A stretch of 42,782 nucleotides of DNA, from contig JBBHKE010000549.1 of the NCBI GenBank assembly GCA_037447655.1, forward strand, positions 1-42,782, given 5' to 3'. The stretch is from Zygnema cylindricum (Eukaryota > Streptophyta > Zygnematophyceae > Zygnematales > Zygnemataceae). The translations under genes and the position numbers were made by a program. Under the pieces are notes generated by a model. The model saw nothing but the letters and a program-made list of their open reading frames with translations. It was not told the DNA's origin and did no database searches. This document shows positions 11,042 through 22,697 of the stretch, piece after piece (position 1 is the first letter of the stretch; every line of letters begins with the position of its first letter).

Positions 11042-12538
11042 ATGGGTGACGAATATTTTGAAAGAGGCAAAGGGGCGCAAATGTTTTGTGCCCTTAACTT
11101 GTCTCTTGATCTTTTGGGAGGTAATACATTACACGAAAAAGAGTGGATGATTGATTACGGCGCGTCACTTCACGTATGTACCGACGCTTCACTTTTTGAC
11201 GACATGCGCGAACTTACGGTACCAAAACGAATCACTATCGCAAGTGGAGAAGTGATTTCGATAGGTACATTTGGTACTATACGTTTGGATCTTCCAGTTT
11301 TGGACGCACGTGGAATTGAAAAAGTGACGCAAACTAAACTAATCAATGTTTTGTACATACGTGAAGGTTCAGTGAACCTTCTAAGTGTGCCGCAGATTCA
11401 ACTTGCAGGTGGCAGCGTACTAGCGTACGGTGATTCATCTATAAAAATCGTACGACCTGACGACGTACATATTAGCGAAAGAGAAGTCACAAATTCTATG
11501 CATAGTTGTTTACTCTAGCGTCGGCCGCGACCCCCCCCAATTTCCGGCGGCATTATTTCGCAAATCTTTGAGCTGAAAAGCGATCTAGCTGTGTGGCATC
11601 ACCGGATGTGTCATACATCCGAGAGAAGTTTACGTCGGATGATTAAAAATGGGATCGTAAGGGGATTAGATTTGGTGTCGAGAGAGAAAATAAATGGAAG
11701 TGAGGGGTGTAGTAAGGGGAGACAAATCCGAAAGCCGCATCTGACTAAGGATTTGATGCATCGAACCAAACACCCACTTGAATTGGTACATATTAATTTA
11801 TGTGGGGACGTGAAACTGGGGACGATCGATGGAAACAAATACATAATGGTGGTGGTGGACGACTTCTCTCGCCTCAAACGGGTAATGTTACTCAGACACA
11901 AATCCGAAGCATTTGAACGCTTTCAAGAGTGACATTTGATGGTTGAGAGGCTATATGAGGGGAAACTTAAATCAATTAGATCGGATAATGGAGGGGAGTT
12001 TATTGTTTTTGATGCTTATTGTAAGGAGTGAGGAATCTCTCACCAATACACCGCTTCTTATTCACCAGAATTTAATGGCGTTGGGGAACGAAAGAAGTGT
12101 ACGCTTCAAAAAATGGTAAAATCTATGGAACATGGATCTGGACGGAGTATTAATTTGTGGGGAGATGCGATTTTGACGGCAAATTATAATTGCAATCGGA
12201 GGCTTACATCGGTTTCGGGTGAGAAAACTCCGTACGATATGTGGTATTGCCGAAAACCTACCCTTCACCACATTGGGATTTGGGGGTGTCGTGCATCGGT
12301 TTATATTCAATCTCAAAAAACGAAGGGGAAATTTGCATCAAAGAGTTGGAATGGATATTTTGTAGGGTATAGTTCTAAAGGGAGACTTTATCGAGTTTAT
12401 GATCCGGTTCGAAATGTCATTGAGGAATCAAGAAATGTGGATTTTCACGAGGGCTTGTTATCCACAATTTCTCGATTGGCAAAGCGACCTTTTAATCTCG
12501 ATTTTCATGAGGAATTTGACATTGCGGATTTGGAATGA
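11042..12538 (+). pseudogene. copia A protease and integrase region (broken)
   Basis: Protease: the active-site motif reads IDYGAS where element C has VDSGAT, so the Ser next to the catalytic Asp is Tyr. Integrase: the zinc-binding His residues are kept (WHHRMCH), but the first Cys of the CxxC pair is Ser (GSEGC). The first catalytic Asp is Asn (HINLCGD, against HVDLCGD in C), the second is kept (RSDNGGEF) and the Glu is kept (VGERKK). Stops lie at 11516-11518, 11930-11932 and near 12029. The enzyme would be inactive even if translated. Confidence 0.8.
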
Positions 12539-12949
12539 AATTGAGGGTTTGGATTAGGGAATTGATCCGGAATCCACCTCCAGTGTTAAGAGGGGGAAAG
12601 GTAAAATTGTGGGAAATGTGAATTTTGATAACATTGGTGGGGATTCACCAAGCAAAAATCCCCGAATGTCTTTGGACACAAGGAAATATTTGTCTTCTGA
12701 ATCTAGTGGACCAAATATCATTAAAGAGGAAGTGGCAAAGGAGGAGAAAGAATTTGAGCCGAGGAGGGGTATGCAGGAAAATAGGGGAAAGAAACCGGCT
12801 TGTCTTTCTTTTGATGGTAAGGGAAATGTGGAAAATTCATATTATTGTATTTCGGCGGCGAGGGATGATGATTTTCTTTTATAGCAATCATTATGCGATA
12901 ATATGCCAATCGATCGGCAATCGTATGTGGAAGCACAAAAATCATGCGA

Positions 12950-14431
12950 TAGGGAGAAGCATTGGAAACCATCGTGGGAAAGAATCTATTATTGACAATC
13001 GTACTTTTGAGGAGGTAAGCATACCGGAGGGTAAAAATGCCATTGATGCGAAATGGATTTTTTAAACTAAACTTAGTGCATCGGGGGAAATAGTGAAACA
13101 CAAGGCTCAGTTAGTTTGCAAGGGATTTCAACAAAGGAAGGGGGTTGATTATACGGAAACATATGCACCGGTGGTTGAATTTGATTCTTTAAGAATGATT
13201 ATTGCTATTGCCGCTGCCGACAAGAAGCATATTCACCAGATGGACGTGGAAACGATGTTCTTAAATGGTGATTTAGAGGAGGAGGTTTACATGAAGGTAT
13301 CAGAGAGGGTAGTGTCGAAGGAGGGGAAAGTATGGCGGCTCCGAAAGTCCTTGTACGGACTAAAACGGGCACCGCAAACTTGGTACTTACGCTTCCACAA
13401 CGTCCTTAGTGAATTTGGATTTGTACGAACAATTTTACAATCTGGCGTTTACGTAAAAGGTGAGGGGGAGGATCAAATAAACTTTTCCGTCTACGTGGAT
13501 GATTTTTTGATGATATGCGACAAGTTGACGCGAATCGTGGGGTTGAAAGAGTACCTACGATTAAATTTTAAAGTCACGGATTTGGGTGACATACCATATA
13601 TACTTGGCGTGGAAGTCTTAAGGTATGACAATGGTGATATCAAATTGTCGCAAACGCAATATTGTAGAGAAGTACTAACAAAATTTGCCATGTTGGATTC
13701 TAAGCTGGTTTTGACACCACTAGATTCCAAACTTCAATATCGCAAATTTGAGGAGGAAACCGTCCACGTGCCCTATTGTGAGGCCTTTGAAAGTTTAATG
13801 TATTTGAGCGTGGCCACGCGACCGGATATTTCCACTGCAGTTTTTGTCGTAAGCACATTTTGTCAAGCGCCCAAAAAGATTCATTGGGAGGCCGTGAAGA
13901 GGATATTTCGTTACCTTGCAGGTACGGTCGAGATTGGTTTGTTATTCCGATTTAGACGGACGTCGTTGGAGTGCGTGGGATATTCTGACGCACATTGGGG
14001 TGGCGACTTTGACACATGAAAGTCAACGTTTGGTTTTGCTTTTGTTTCTGGCGGCGCGGCAGTTTCTTGGAGTTCGCGACTTCAGCCAACTGTCGCATTA
14101 AGTTCGACAGAAGCAGAGTAAATGGTGGCGTGTCACACTTTTAAAGCGTCAATTTGGATTAAGGAGTTACTTGGAGAATTGGGGATTTCTATTGGCTGTA
14201 TGAAAATCTTTTTTGACAGTATGAGTTCGATGGCATTGGTTAAGAAGCATGTCTTTCACAAAAGGACAGCATATAAGGATTCAGTGGCATTTTGTGCCCG
14301 ATTTGGTCGTTGCGAAGGAGGTTGAATCTTTGTATGTTTTGACGTTGGAGGAAGCCGCAGATATGTTGACTAAAGTCGTTGCTCATGATGTAAACTTGAG
14401 GGGGATACCTAAGTTAAGACTAATGGAATGA
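12950..14431 (+). pseudogene. copia A reverse transcriptase and RNase H (broken)
   Basis: The long open part is 13093-14019. It has KGFQQRKGVDYTETYAPVV, HQMDVETMFLNGDLEEEVYM (normally AFLNG), KSLYGLKRAPQTWY and the catalytic YVDD, followed by LGDIPYILGVEV and the RNase H start GYSDAHWGGD. A TGA at 14017-14019 replaces the Gly codon of the TGKST motif. RNase H continues in frame to a second stop at TEAE*M, then to about 14431 after a frame change. RT catalytic residues are present, but the polyprotein is not continuous. Confidence 0.85.
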
Positions 14432-14441
14432 TTACACGTTT

Positions 14442-14452
14442 GAGAGGGGGAT
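14442..14452 (+). other. polypurine tract of copia A
   Basis: GAGAGGGGGAT directly before the TGTTG of the right LTR. It primes plus-strand synthesis in LTR elements. Element C has the same tract at 21691-21701. Confidence 0.75.
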
Positions 14453-15561
14453 TGTTGTGTCAAAATTGTAATCGGTCGTCGCGGTCTGTCGCCCGACCGA
14501 ATAGTTTGTCCCTTCATCAAGCATGTGTGGTCCTTGTGTTGATGTTGTACGTTTCGTAGATTCTTGGTCTCACGAAGATTCGGTTTTGTGATGATCAGGA
14601 ATCAGTTGTCCTTTGGTGTGTACATACCTTAGTACTATGTAGTTTCGCGTGTAGACGCGATTTGATCGGTAGGCGCTTCGTGCGCACTTCATGTATTGAT
14701 TTGGTTATTTTAGTTTGATGTAGTGACGTTAAGTTTGTAATACTATGTACTCTTGCTTAAAGGGAGAGGGAAGATAACTTATTAAGGGAGAAAAAGTTTA
14801 TGGAATATATCGATTTCCGTGGGCAACTTTCTCTTGTGTGATTTATGTGAATGCTGTTGAATTACAATTTCAATAGTGTTATTAGTGAATTGTACTTTAA
14901 AAAATGTACTTTTGTGCGTATTCTATTTTCAATGTAGTAATGTCATTTCACGCCCCTTTAGGTCGGTTCATGTACTTTTATTGTTAATGTACGGATACCG
15001 TTCGTACTATCCATTTGAAACTTGTAATCATTGTATTTATTTGTCGCGTTGTTTAGCGAAGCGTCACTTAGCCGTCTCGTCGTTTCACAAACTACAAACG
15101 ACGAAGTGTACGTTCACCACATTTATTGTCTATTAAATTAATCTTTCATCCTAGATTCCTTGTACTAAATATTCCTTTTGTCCATGTCTACCGACTTTGT
15201 CTTTGGCCGTCACTAGTTATACCTTTTTGTCCTTTGCGGCTTGGATTCTTTTCCAAATGTTGTGTACCTAGTCCACTCTAAATCTAGAGTTAGGTTTAGT
15301 ACTTAGCTTGTTTATTTCTGTACATTCAATTTTAACCGATTATAATGAGAAGACTTTTTCTCCACTGTGCTTCTCCTTTTGTATTCTTCTTGTCTCCTTT
15401 TGTCATATCTTTTGCTTCCTTATTTTTCTTTGCCATGGTTCCTCTCTCTTTCATCTTGGATATCTTTCTCCAATATCTCTCTCTTTCGCCCACCATGCCC
15501 TTACCTTCTACAAATGCTTCTGCTGTTATCTTGCACTCTGATTTTTTGTGAGATCATTTCA
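14453..15561 (+). repeat. right LTR of copia A, interrupted by a solo LTR
   Basis: Starts TGTTGTGTCAAAATTG and follows the left LTR to GTGAATGC at 14854. After the nested insert it resumes at 15513 (AATGCTTCTGCTGTTATC) and ends GATCATTTCA at 15561. Net length is about 446 bp. Confidence 0.8.
14855..15512. mobile_element. 658-bp solo LTR nested in the right LTR of copia A
   Basis: The insert starts TGTTGAATTAC and ends CTTACCTTCTACA, the TG...CA ends of an LTR. It is flanked by a perfect 5-bp target duplication AATGC (14850-14854 and 15513-15517). It contains no gag or pol, as expected after recombination between two LTRs. Its sequence is not that of the LTRs of A or C, so a third retroelement family is implied. 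Its orientation is not certain, because a solo LTR has no internal landmarks. Confidence 0.85.
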
Positions 15562-15843
15562 TATTCTAGTTTAGGTTGTGAAGGCAAAGCACAAGGTGGT
15601 TTAAATTGGTATACTGGAATACTTGGGCATGTCAAGGTTTTGCTTAAGTATTAGACTCAAGGAGGATTATGTATACAGGCTTATATGTACATATCTAAGA
15701 TGTATGCATAATATATATAATAGATATAAACATATATGTGATTGAGTCATGGCTGGTGTTCCTTGGATGACCTTTATTCGTCTTTCATAGTATGTGTTTG
15801 AAACACTTCATCGATTTTGGGCATGTTCTTGCTTTCTGTACTT
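15562..15843. other. intron remainder between copia A and the NGEL exon
   Basis: Host intron sequence, AT-rich, no coding signal. The 3' end runs into the NGEL exon through CTGTACTT|G with no AG acceptor. Confidence 0.5.
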
Positions 15844-15923
15844 GAATGGAGAGCTTCCAAAAACTTTACAATTACGAGTTTTGGTGCTTTGCATTGGAAT
15901 TAATGACGTTTCCCGGAGGAAAG
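15844..15923 (+). CDS. SGNH hydrolase exon: NGEL and GxND block
   Basis: Reads (Q)NGELPKTLQLRVLVLCIG then INDVSRRK, and likely ends at AAAG|GTGCAT. GIND is SGNH block III, whose Asn helps stabilise the oxyanion. The preceding exon ends CA| and this one must supply G, but the two bases before it are TT rather than AG, so the acceptor appears lost or non-canonical. Confidence 0.7.
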
Positions 15924-16226
15924 GTGCATTGACCCATAAGACGCGGCTGACAACGTGACTGGTCCTCACGGTTCTCTGGGTTCTGATTCGTATTTTGGAT
16001 TTTTGCAGTCATCTATTCCAATTGCGATGGTGTTCTGTAATCTATACAACACCCTGTTGATACCAATATGTGTGTTTATTTTTACGCACATCTTGGCAAC
16101 TCGACTGCTATTTTTATCTTGCGTCTGTTTTTATGAAATAAGGCAGGATTAAGGATGGATTATGATTAGTTGCTCCTGTCTTTGACGTTTAGTATGGACA
16201 AATATGTTTTCTGTCCATGAATTTTG

Positions 16227-16919
16227 TGTTAGGATTTACAATGTTGGAATCTACGTCTACGTAGTGTTGATTCGTAGTTAGTGTGGTATAGATTTTGTCG
16301 CGCGTCGGTTTCATTTTTGTTTGATTTAAAACGTCGTGCGTCACTTTGTGGATTCGGTTTTGTTTTGTTTGATTTGGTATTTCGTCCGTGTACGTTTCGC
16401 GTGTACACAATTTGATTTGATTTGATTTATTTTGTTTCGTTTGATTTCTAGATTAATACGTCGAGAAGTTTCGTTTCGCGCGTCGTACGTCTAGTAGTTT
16501 CGTTTCGCGTAAGTTAAGGTTTGTCGTACAAGACTTTGTCAGTTTTGTTTCTAGTAGTTTCACTTTGCGTTGTACCATATTTACGTCTAAGTACATTTAG
16601 ACACTTCTAGAAATAGTGTTCTAGATTATTTCTGTGGCTAAGTTAAAAAGCCATCGTGTGAGTGTGGTAGAATTATTTTTTTAGAAAGTATAATAATTAG
16701 GAATCAATCAAGAGTCAATTAAGGAGGAATGAATTAAGAGAAGTGTAATGTTTAAGGATTGAGTTAATATGAGTTTATGTTATTGAGTATTTAATTTCTC
16801 TCTATCTTGGATTATGCGCTTTTGATGTGTTGTAATGTTTGATTTCATTTTAATATCGCTTCCGCATTGAGACATTTAAGTATTTGTGAGCGCATTCCGA
16901 TTGACTCTTATTCCTATCA
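16227..16919 (+). repeat. left LTR of copia C
   Basis: 693 bp, TGTTAGGATTTACAATG to CTTATTCCTATCA. It has a T-rich GATTT repeat region near 16400-16445, about 18 bp longer than in the right LTR. Confidence 0.92.
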
Positions 16920-16921
16920 AT

Positions 16922-16933
16922 TGGTATCGGAGC
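16922..16933 (+). other. primer-binding site of copia C
   Basis: TGGTATCGGAGC, starting three bases after the LTR end; the same site as in element A. Confidence 0.8.
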
Positions 16934-16981
16934 AGTGTTTATTTAGATTGGCGTTAAGAATTGATTAAGAGTTTATAAGTG

Positions 16982-18346
16982 ATGGTGGAGGAATACTCCG
17001 CAAAGAGAGAAGACACTGAAGTCACTTTTGGAGTTGGAGAATCGGAGAAGTTATCAATGGCGAAGGAGAGTCTCACAATTCAGTTTGATCCAACGACTTT
17101 GGAGGAACTATACGAATTTCTAAAGGCAAAAAGAGAAGGACAATCTTTCGGTAAAACTCCTACCTTTGGTGGCAATTCAGATGATGAGAGTTTTAGGAAG
17201 AGTAAAAAGGGCAAAATGAAAGTACCTTTTTATGATAATGATGAAGAGTCGAGTTCAGATGAAGAGTCAGATTATAAGGTGTCGTCTAAGACTATCATGC
17301 TTAATGGAAATAATTATCCTGTATGGAAGAGATATATTCAGGGAACTTTTACTCCAAAGAAATTGTGGAAAATACTTACAGGAGAAGAGAAAAGACCATT
17401 AGATGCAAAAGGAAGGAAAAAGTGGGATGATAAAGATATAGCAGCTATGACTCCATTACTTCAGAGTAGTAGTAGTTCAGTTCATGAACATATGTTAACT
17501 TATGATACGGCTCATGCTTATTGAACTCATCTACAAAGTTTGTATGAGACAGGATTTGCAACTAAATCAAATTACGTATTTCAGGATTTTATTCAGTTTA
17601 GGATGAAGAGTAATGAGTCGATTGATGATGCTCTAAAAATATTTAATGTTTTGATAGAGCAGTTGAATACCGCAGGAAAGTTTCCTCCTGAAGATGAAAA
17701 AGTATTTGTGTTTCTGAATGGATTGCCATCTAAGTTTGATGTTACAGTAGAAGTTATAAGATCTACAGAGAAACCCACTTTTGATTTTGCTATTAACTTT
17801 CTTAAAGGAGCAGAGAAGAGTAAACAGAAAGATGGTAAAGGATTTGGAAATAGTAATGTAAACCTCACTGACACGTCTGAGGTATATTCTCTACTTGGTC
17901 GTGGAGGTAGAGGAAGATTTAGATCAAGAGGGGGTAGAAACAATTTTCAGTATCCAGGATTTGGAAGAGGTTATAGCGATCAAAGTGATGTAAATCATGT
18001 TATTTGTTATAAGTGTAATAAGGAAGGACATATGGCTACTAACTGTCCGGATAGGGAAAAGCAATGCAATATTTGTCGGAAATGGGGACATGTTAGTGCT
18101 CAGTGTTTTCAACGAAATGGAGGAGGATCATCTTACTATTCGGAAAGAGGAAGAGATCGAGGTGGACATCAAGGACGAGGTCGTGGAAGATTCGGACAAT
18201 CTCGTGGAGGAGGACATCAAACCCACTATTCAGATTTTCATGACGATCAAGGCGATAAGTCTCTAAACTTTTTCTATGATAATGAAAGAAAATGGAAATG
18301 TTGCTATCAATTCTGCGAATTCCGTATGTGGGAGTCAAAGTTATAA
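16982..18346 (+). pseudogene. copia C gag
   Basis: ATG at 16982. The N-terminal acidic part has SSSDEESD near 17250. The conserved gag segment is TIMLNGNNYPVWKRYIQGTF, then an in-frame TGA at 17522-17524 (AY*THLQ, probably a former Trp). The frame continues from 17525 with FQDFIQFRMKSNESIDDALK, a Gly/Arg-rich region and two intact zinc knuckles, CYKCNKEGHMATNC and CNICRKWGHVSAQC, at about 18007-18105. Near 18270-18300 the frame shifts by one base into the protease frame. Gag builds the particle; the knuckles bind the element RNA. Confidence 0.88.
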
Positions 18347-19853
18347 AGATTGGATAGTTGATTCAGGTGCGACTCATCATGTTTGTAGTGATTTAAGTTT
18401 GTTTACAGATTTGAGAAAGCTTACAGTTCTTAAGGCTATAACGGTTGCTAGTGGACATGTTGTTCCAATAGATACGGTGGGAACTGTCAGATTAGATTTA
18501 CCTGTTAAGAATATGAATGGTAAAGTTGTTGTAAAGAAAGTAAATCTGAACAATACTTTGTATTTTCCTGATGGAGTTGTAAACCTTGTCAGTGTTCCTC
18601 AGATTCAAAGGAATGGTAGTAGAGTAACCTTGTTTGAAAATGGAAAAATAGTTTTCCAAGATAGAGAAGGAAATCAATTTGGAGAAGGTTATGTAACTGA
18701 TTGTATGCAAAGTAAGTTAAAATGGATTAGACCACAGAAAGATTAGAGTTCATTAATTTCAGTTAATGCTGTAAGTTATGAAAGAGGAGATCTAAGTTTA
18801 TGGCATTATAGAATTTGTCATACTTCTGAGTCTAATATAAAGAATATGATGAAAAGTGCAGCAGTAAGAGGATTAGAGTGTGTATCAGGAGAAAAAGTTC
18901 AAGGTTGTAATGGTTGTAGCAAAGGGAAACAAATTAGAAAACCTCATCCGGTAAAAGATGTGAAGTATAGAGCTAGTGCTCCTCTTGAGCTTGTTCATGT
19001 AGACTTATGTGGAGATGTCAAACCAATAAGTCTAGGAGGACATAAGTATATCTTTGTAATTGTGGATGATTATAGTCGAAAGAGTTGGGTATATTTGTTG
19101 AAACATAAGTAAGAAGCGTTATTTAAGTTTCGGGAATTTGTTGTAATGGCTGAGAGGGAAATGGATAGAAAGTTAAAAGCAGTTAGATCAGATAATGGAG
19201 GAGAATTTATTGCTTTTAAAAGTTTTTGTCAAAAAAGAGGTATTAAGCAGCAATTTACGGCTGCATACTCACCTGAGTCTAATAGAGTTGATGAGAGGAA
19301 AAATAGGACACTTCAAGAGATGGTTAGAGCTATGTTGCATAGCACTAAACATAGTGTGAGGTTTTGGGGAGAAGCTGTTCTTACAGCAAATTACATTTGT
19401 AACAGAAGACTAACTTCGGTTTCTGGAGATAAGACGCCTGAAGAACTGTGGAGTGGCAGGGTTCCATCTGTTCCACATTTGAGGATTTGGGGATGCCGAG
19501 CCACTGTCTACATCGAGAAAAGATATCGAGCTGGAAAATTCAGTCCCAGATCTTAGACGGGCATCTTTGTTGGATATAGTCAAAATTCAAGTCAATACAG
19601 GATTTTTAATCCCGATACTCGAACAATTGTCGAATCGAGAAATGTGGAGTTTCACGAAGATTTGGTGAAATCAATGGAGTTTACAAAAGATAAGGATGAA
19701 AGTTTGGATTTTGAGGAAGAGAGCAATTTGGAGGAGTTCAAAATTAATGACGAGAGTGACGAAGAGGAGGATGAAGAAATTCCATTGAAAAGAAGAAAAT
19801 TATTTAAGTTGGTAAGAAATCTGAATCTTCCCAATCTGATTCTGAAAGCTTGA
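18276..19853 (+). pseudogene. copia C protease and integrase
   Basis: Protease motif IVDSGATHHVCSD intact near 18352. Integrase: the zinc module has WHYRICH and CNGC intact, and the catalytic residues are in HVDLCGD, RSDNGGEF and VDERKN, so Asp, Asp and Glu are all kept. Stops interrupt the frame at 18744-18746 (TAG), 19110-19112 (TAA, where A has Ser) and 19554-19556 (TAG, in GYF/GIF context where Trp is expected). A second frame change lies near 19800-19850, before an acidic and Ser-rich linker. The enzyme parts look functional but not translatable as one polyprotein. Confidence 0.88.
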
Positions 19854-21658
19854 AAAGTGAGAATGGAAGTCAAAATTCTAAGTCTAGTGAAAGATCTCTT
19901 AGCAGACAAAGAAGTGCATGTAGTTTGCCATCTGTAAGTGAGAAGGGTGAAAGAGATGATGATGTTGAAGAAGAAGTTGTTGTTAGGAGAAGTAATCGAG
20001 CGAACAAAGGAAAGGCTCCTGAGAGATTAACTCTTCACATGAATGCTAAGGATAAGTCGGTCAATTTTATTTCAGATGCTAGATTAAATGAGTTTCTTTT
20101 AGAGCAATTACTGAGTGAGCCTCTGAATGGGGATCCTAAGTCCTATTCAGAAGCTGTTGCATAAAGTGATTGGAATGAAAAGTGGAAACCAGCTTTTGAG
20201 AAAGAACTTAAGTCTATTATTGATAATGGAACATTTGAAGAAGTAGTTTTACCTGAGGGAAAGAAAACTATTGATTCTAAATGGGTATTTAAGACAAAGA
20301 CGGGTGCGTCAGGTGAAATTATCAAATATAAGGCAAGATTAGTCGGTAAAGGTTTTCAGCAAAAAGAAGGTATAGATTATACAGAAACATATGCACCTGT
20401 GGTTAAGTTTGATAGTTTAAAGATGATTATTGCAATTGATGCTGCTAAGAGAAAGCATATCCATCAAATGGATGTGGAAACTGCTTTTCTAAATGAAGAA
20501 TTGGAAGAAGAAGTTTACATGAAGATTCCAGAAGGAGTTTCGGGCAAACCTGGACATGTGTGGAAGTTGAAAAAGTCTCTCTATGGACTTAAGTAAGCAC
20601 CAAGGACTTGGTATACTCGTCTTCATAAGGTACTTTTGGATTTCGGTTTTGTTCGTACATTTTCGGATTTAGGTGTTTATGTGAAAGGAGAAGGAGTTGA
20701 TCAAATTATTTTTAGTGTGTATGTTGATGATTTTATTATGATTTCAGATAGTCTTGAAAGGATTCAGGAGTTAAAATGCTTTCTTAGTAAATTCTTCAAA
20801 GTCACTGATTTAGAAGAAGCTAGGTACATTCTTGGTATTGAGGTGATAAGAGATGAGTTTGGTTCTTTGAAACTTAGTTAGGAACAATATTGTAAGGAAG
20901 TCTTAGCTAGATTCTCTATGTTGAATGCTAAGCCTTTAAGTACACCTTTGGATCCTAGAGTTCAGTTGAGTAAACCAGAAAGTGAGCCAACAATTGATGT
21001 ACCTTATAGAGAAACAGTTGGTTGTTTGATGTATCTTAGTGTTAGAACTAGACTAGATATTTCAGCTGCTGTTAGTATTGTGAGTAAGTATTGTCAAACA
21101 CCTAAGAAGTGTCATTGGGAGAGTGTTAAAAGGATTTTTAGATATTTGGTTGGAACGTTAAGTTATGGTTTAGTTTATAAGGCGGATTCAGAGTTAGATT
21201 GTTTTGGATATTGTGATTCCGATTGGGGTGGAGACTTCAACACGGGAAAGTCAACATCCGGTTACGCTTTTGTTTTATGTGGAGGTGCGATTTCGTGGAG
21301 TTCGAGACTTCAACCTACGGTAGCATTGAGTTTGACGGAGGCCGAATACATGGCGGCTTGCCATGCTGCCAAAGCTTCAATTTGGTTAAGAGAAATGTTA
21401 AGTGAGATGGGAATTATTATTAAGTGTATGAAGTTGTTTTCAGATAGTATGTCTAGTATTGCATTGGCTAAGAATCCTGTGTTTCATAAGAGGACTAAGC
21501 ACATTAGGATTCAATGGCATTTTGTGAGAGACTTAGTAAATGCTGGTGAGATTGAGTTTATTTTTGTACCAACGGGTGAAGAAGCAGCGGACATGTTAAC
21601 TAAAGCTGCTATGTATGATGTCTTTGTGAGAGGAAGGCCTAAGTTAGGATTTTTTTGA
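19851..21658 (+). pseudogene. copia C reverse transcriptase and RNase H
   Basis: After a Ser/Arg-rich linker, RT begins near 20166 (SDWNEKWKPAFEKELKS) and has YTETYAPVVKF, HQMDVETAFLNEELEEEVYM, KSLYGLK, YVDDFIMIS and YILGIEV. RNase H follows with YCDSDWGGD, GKSTSGYAF, TEAEYMA and the closing ADMLTKA, ending at TGA 21656-21658. In-frame stops are at 20162-20164, 20594-20596 (LK*AP, Gln in active relatives) and 20879-20881 (LS*EQY, also a Gln position). All catalytic Asp residues seen are kept. Confidence 0.9.
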
Positions 21659-21690
21659 GTTTGATTAAGATTTAGTATTGATTCAACATT

Positions 21691-21701
21691 GAGAGGGGGA
21701 T
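21691..21701 (+). other. polypurine tract of copia C
   Basis: GAGAGGGGGAT immediately before the right LTR. Confidence 0.8.
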
Positions 21702-22376
21702 TGTTAGGATTTACAATGTTGGAATCTACGTCTACGTAGTGTTGGTTCGTAGTTAGTGTGGTATAGATTTTGTCGCGCGTCGGTTTCATTTTTGTTTGAT
21801 TTAAAACGTCGTGCGTCACTTTGTGGATTCGGTTTTGTTTTGTTTGATTTGGTATTTCGTGCGTGTACGCGATTTGATTTGATTTATTTTGTTTCGTTTG
21901 ATTTCTAGATTAATACGTCGAGAAGTTTCGTTTCGCGCGTCGTACGTCTAGTAGTTTCGTTTCGCGTAAGTTAAGGTTTGTCGTACAAGACTTTGTCAGT
22001 TTTATTTCTGGTAGTTTCACTTTGCGTTGTACCATATTTACGTCTAAGTACATTTAGACACTTCTAGAAATAGTGTTCTAGATTATTTCCGTGGCTAAGT
22101 TAAAAAGCCATCGTGTGAGTGTGGTAGAATTATTTTTTTAGAAAGTATAATAATTAGGAATCAATCAAGAGTCAATTAAGGAGGAATGAATTAAGAGAAG
22201 TGTAATGTTTAAGGATTGAGTTAATATGAGTTTATGTTATTGAGTATTTAATTTCCCTCTATCTTGAATTATGCGCTTTTGATGTGTTGTAATGTTTGAT
22301 TTTATTTTAATATCGCTTCCGCATTGAGACATTTAAGTATTTGTGAGCGCATTCCGATTGACTCTTATTCCAATCA
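21702..22376 (+). repeat. right LTR of copia C
   Basis: 675 bp, same ends as the left LTR; seven of the nine substitutions I counted are C/T or G/A. Confidence 0.92.
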
Positions 22377-22697
22377 TTTTGCGGATGGAGTTCCTTGTTT
22401 GGTTTAAAGAAATCAAGATGGCTAAACTGTCCATCGGTAACAGTGTCTTTTTCTCATCACACAGTTTTCCGATTTTCAATTGTGAAAGCTCGATACTTTT
22501 GATTGTGTGCCTCTAAATAAAATTCAGCAGTCAAAGTTATTTTTGACTGCCTGAATTAACCGTAATTGTGATGGGCAATGTAAAAATAATAGCGGACAAA
22601 AAGAAAAAAAAAGAAAATGTGATGCTATTCGCGAAAAAGATGTGATGCAATGTATCTTGGTGTGATTAAACATACTTATGGTTTATTATCATTCCAG

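Larger units (their letters stand above)
9057..15561 (+). mobile_element. Ty1/copia LTR retrotransposon A (decayed), with nested solo LTR
   Basis: Two LTRs of about 475 and 446 bp (the second net of its insertion), a primer-binding site TGGTATCGGAGC at 9534-9545, gag with zinc knuckles, protease, integrase, RT and RNase H in copia order, then a polypurine tract (14442-14452). Coding parts are broken by many stops and frame changes. The LTRs differ at their first bases and no clear target duplication is seen (GGAAT before, TATTC after). It lies in an intron of the SGNH gene. It is related to element C (same domain layout and near-identical primer site) but has higher GC and more lesions, so it is the older insertion. 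Confidence 0.9.
16227..22376 (+). mobile_element. Ty1/copia LTR retrotransposon C, complete in structure
   Basis: 6150 bp with LTRs at 16227-16919 and 21702-22376, bordered by a perfect 5-bp target duplication TTTTG (16222-16226 and 22377-22381). The primer-binding site is at 16922-16933 and the polypurine tract at 21691-21701. The order gag, protease, integrase, RT, RNase H is that of Ty1/copia. By eye the LTRs differ by about nine substitutions and one indel of about 18 bp, so insertion is fairly recent. Even so, the coding region has seven stop codons and two frame changes. It sits in an SGNH gene intron between the GIND and LLLGLLP exons, in the same orientation as the gene. Confidence 0.95.

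Noticed and set aside
15955-16152. Frame of 65 codons between the GIND exon and copia C
   Set aside because: Starts at GTG, has no SGNH similarity, and lies in an intron.
17522-20881. Stops in copia C as recoded sense codons (alternative genetic code)
   Set aside because: All three stop types occur inside the frame, while host genes here end normally at TAA and TGA. Mutation is the simpler explanation.
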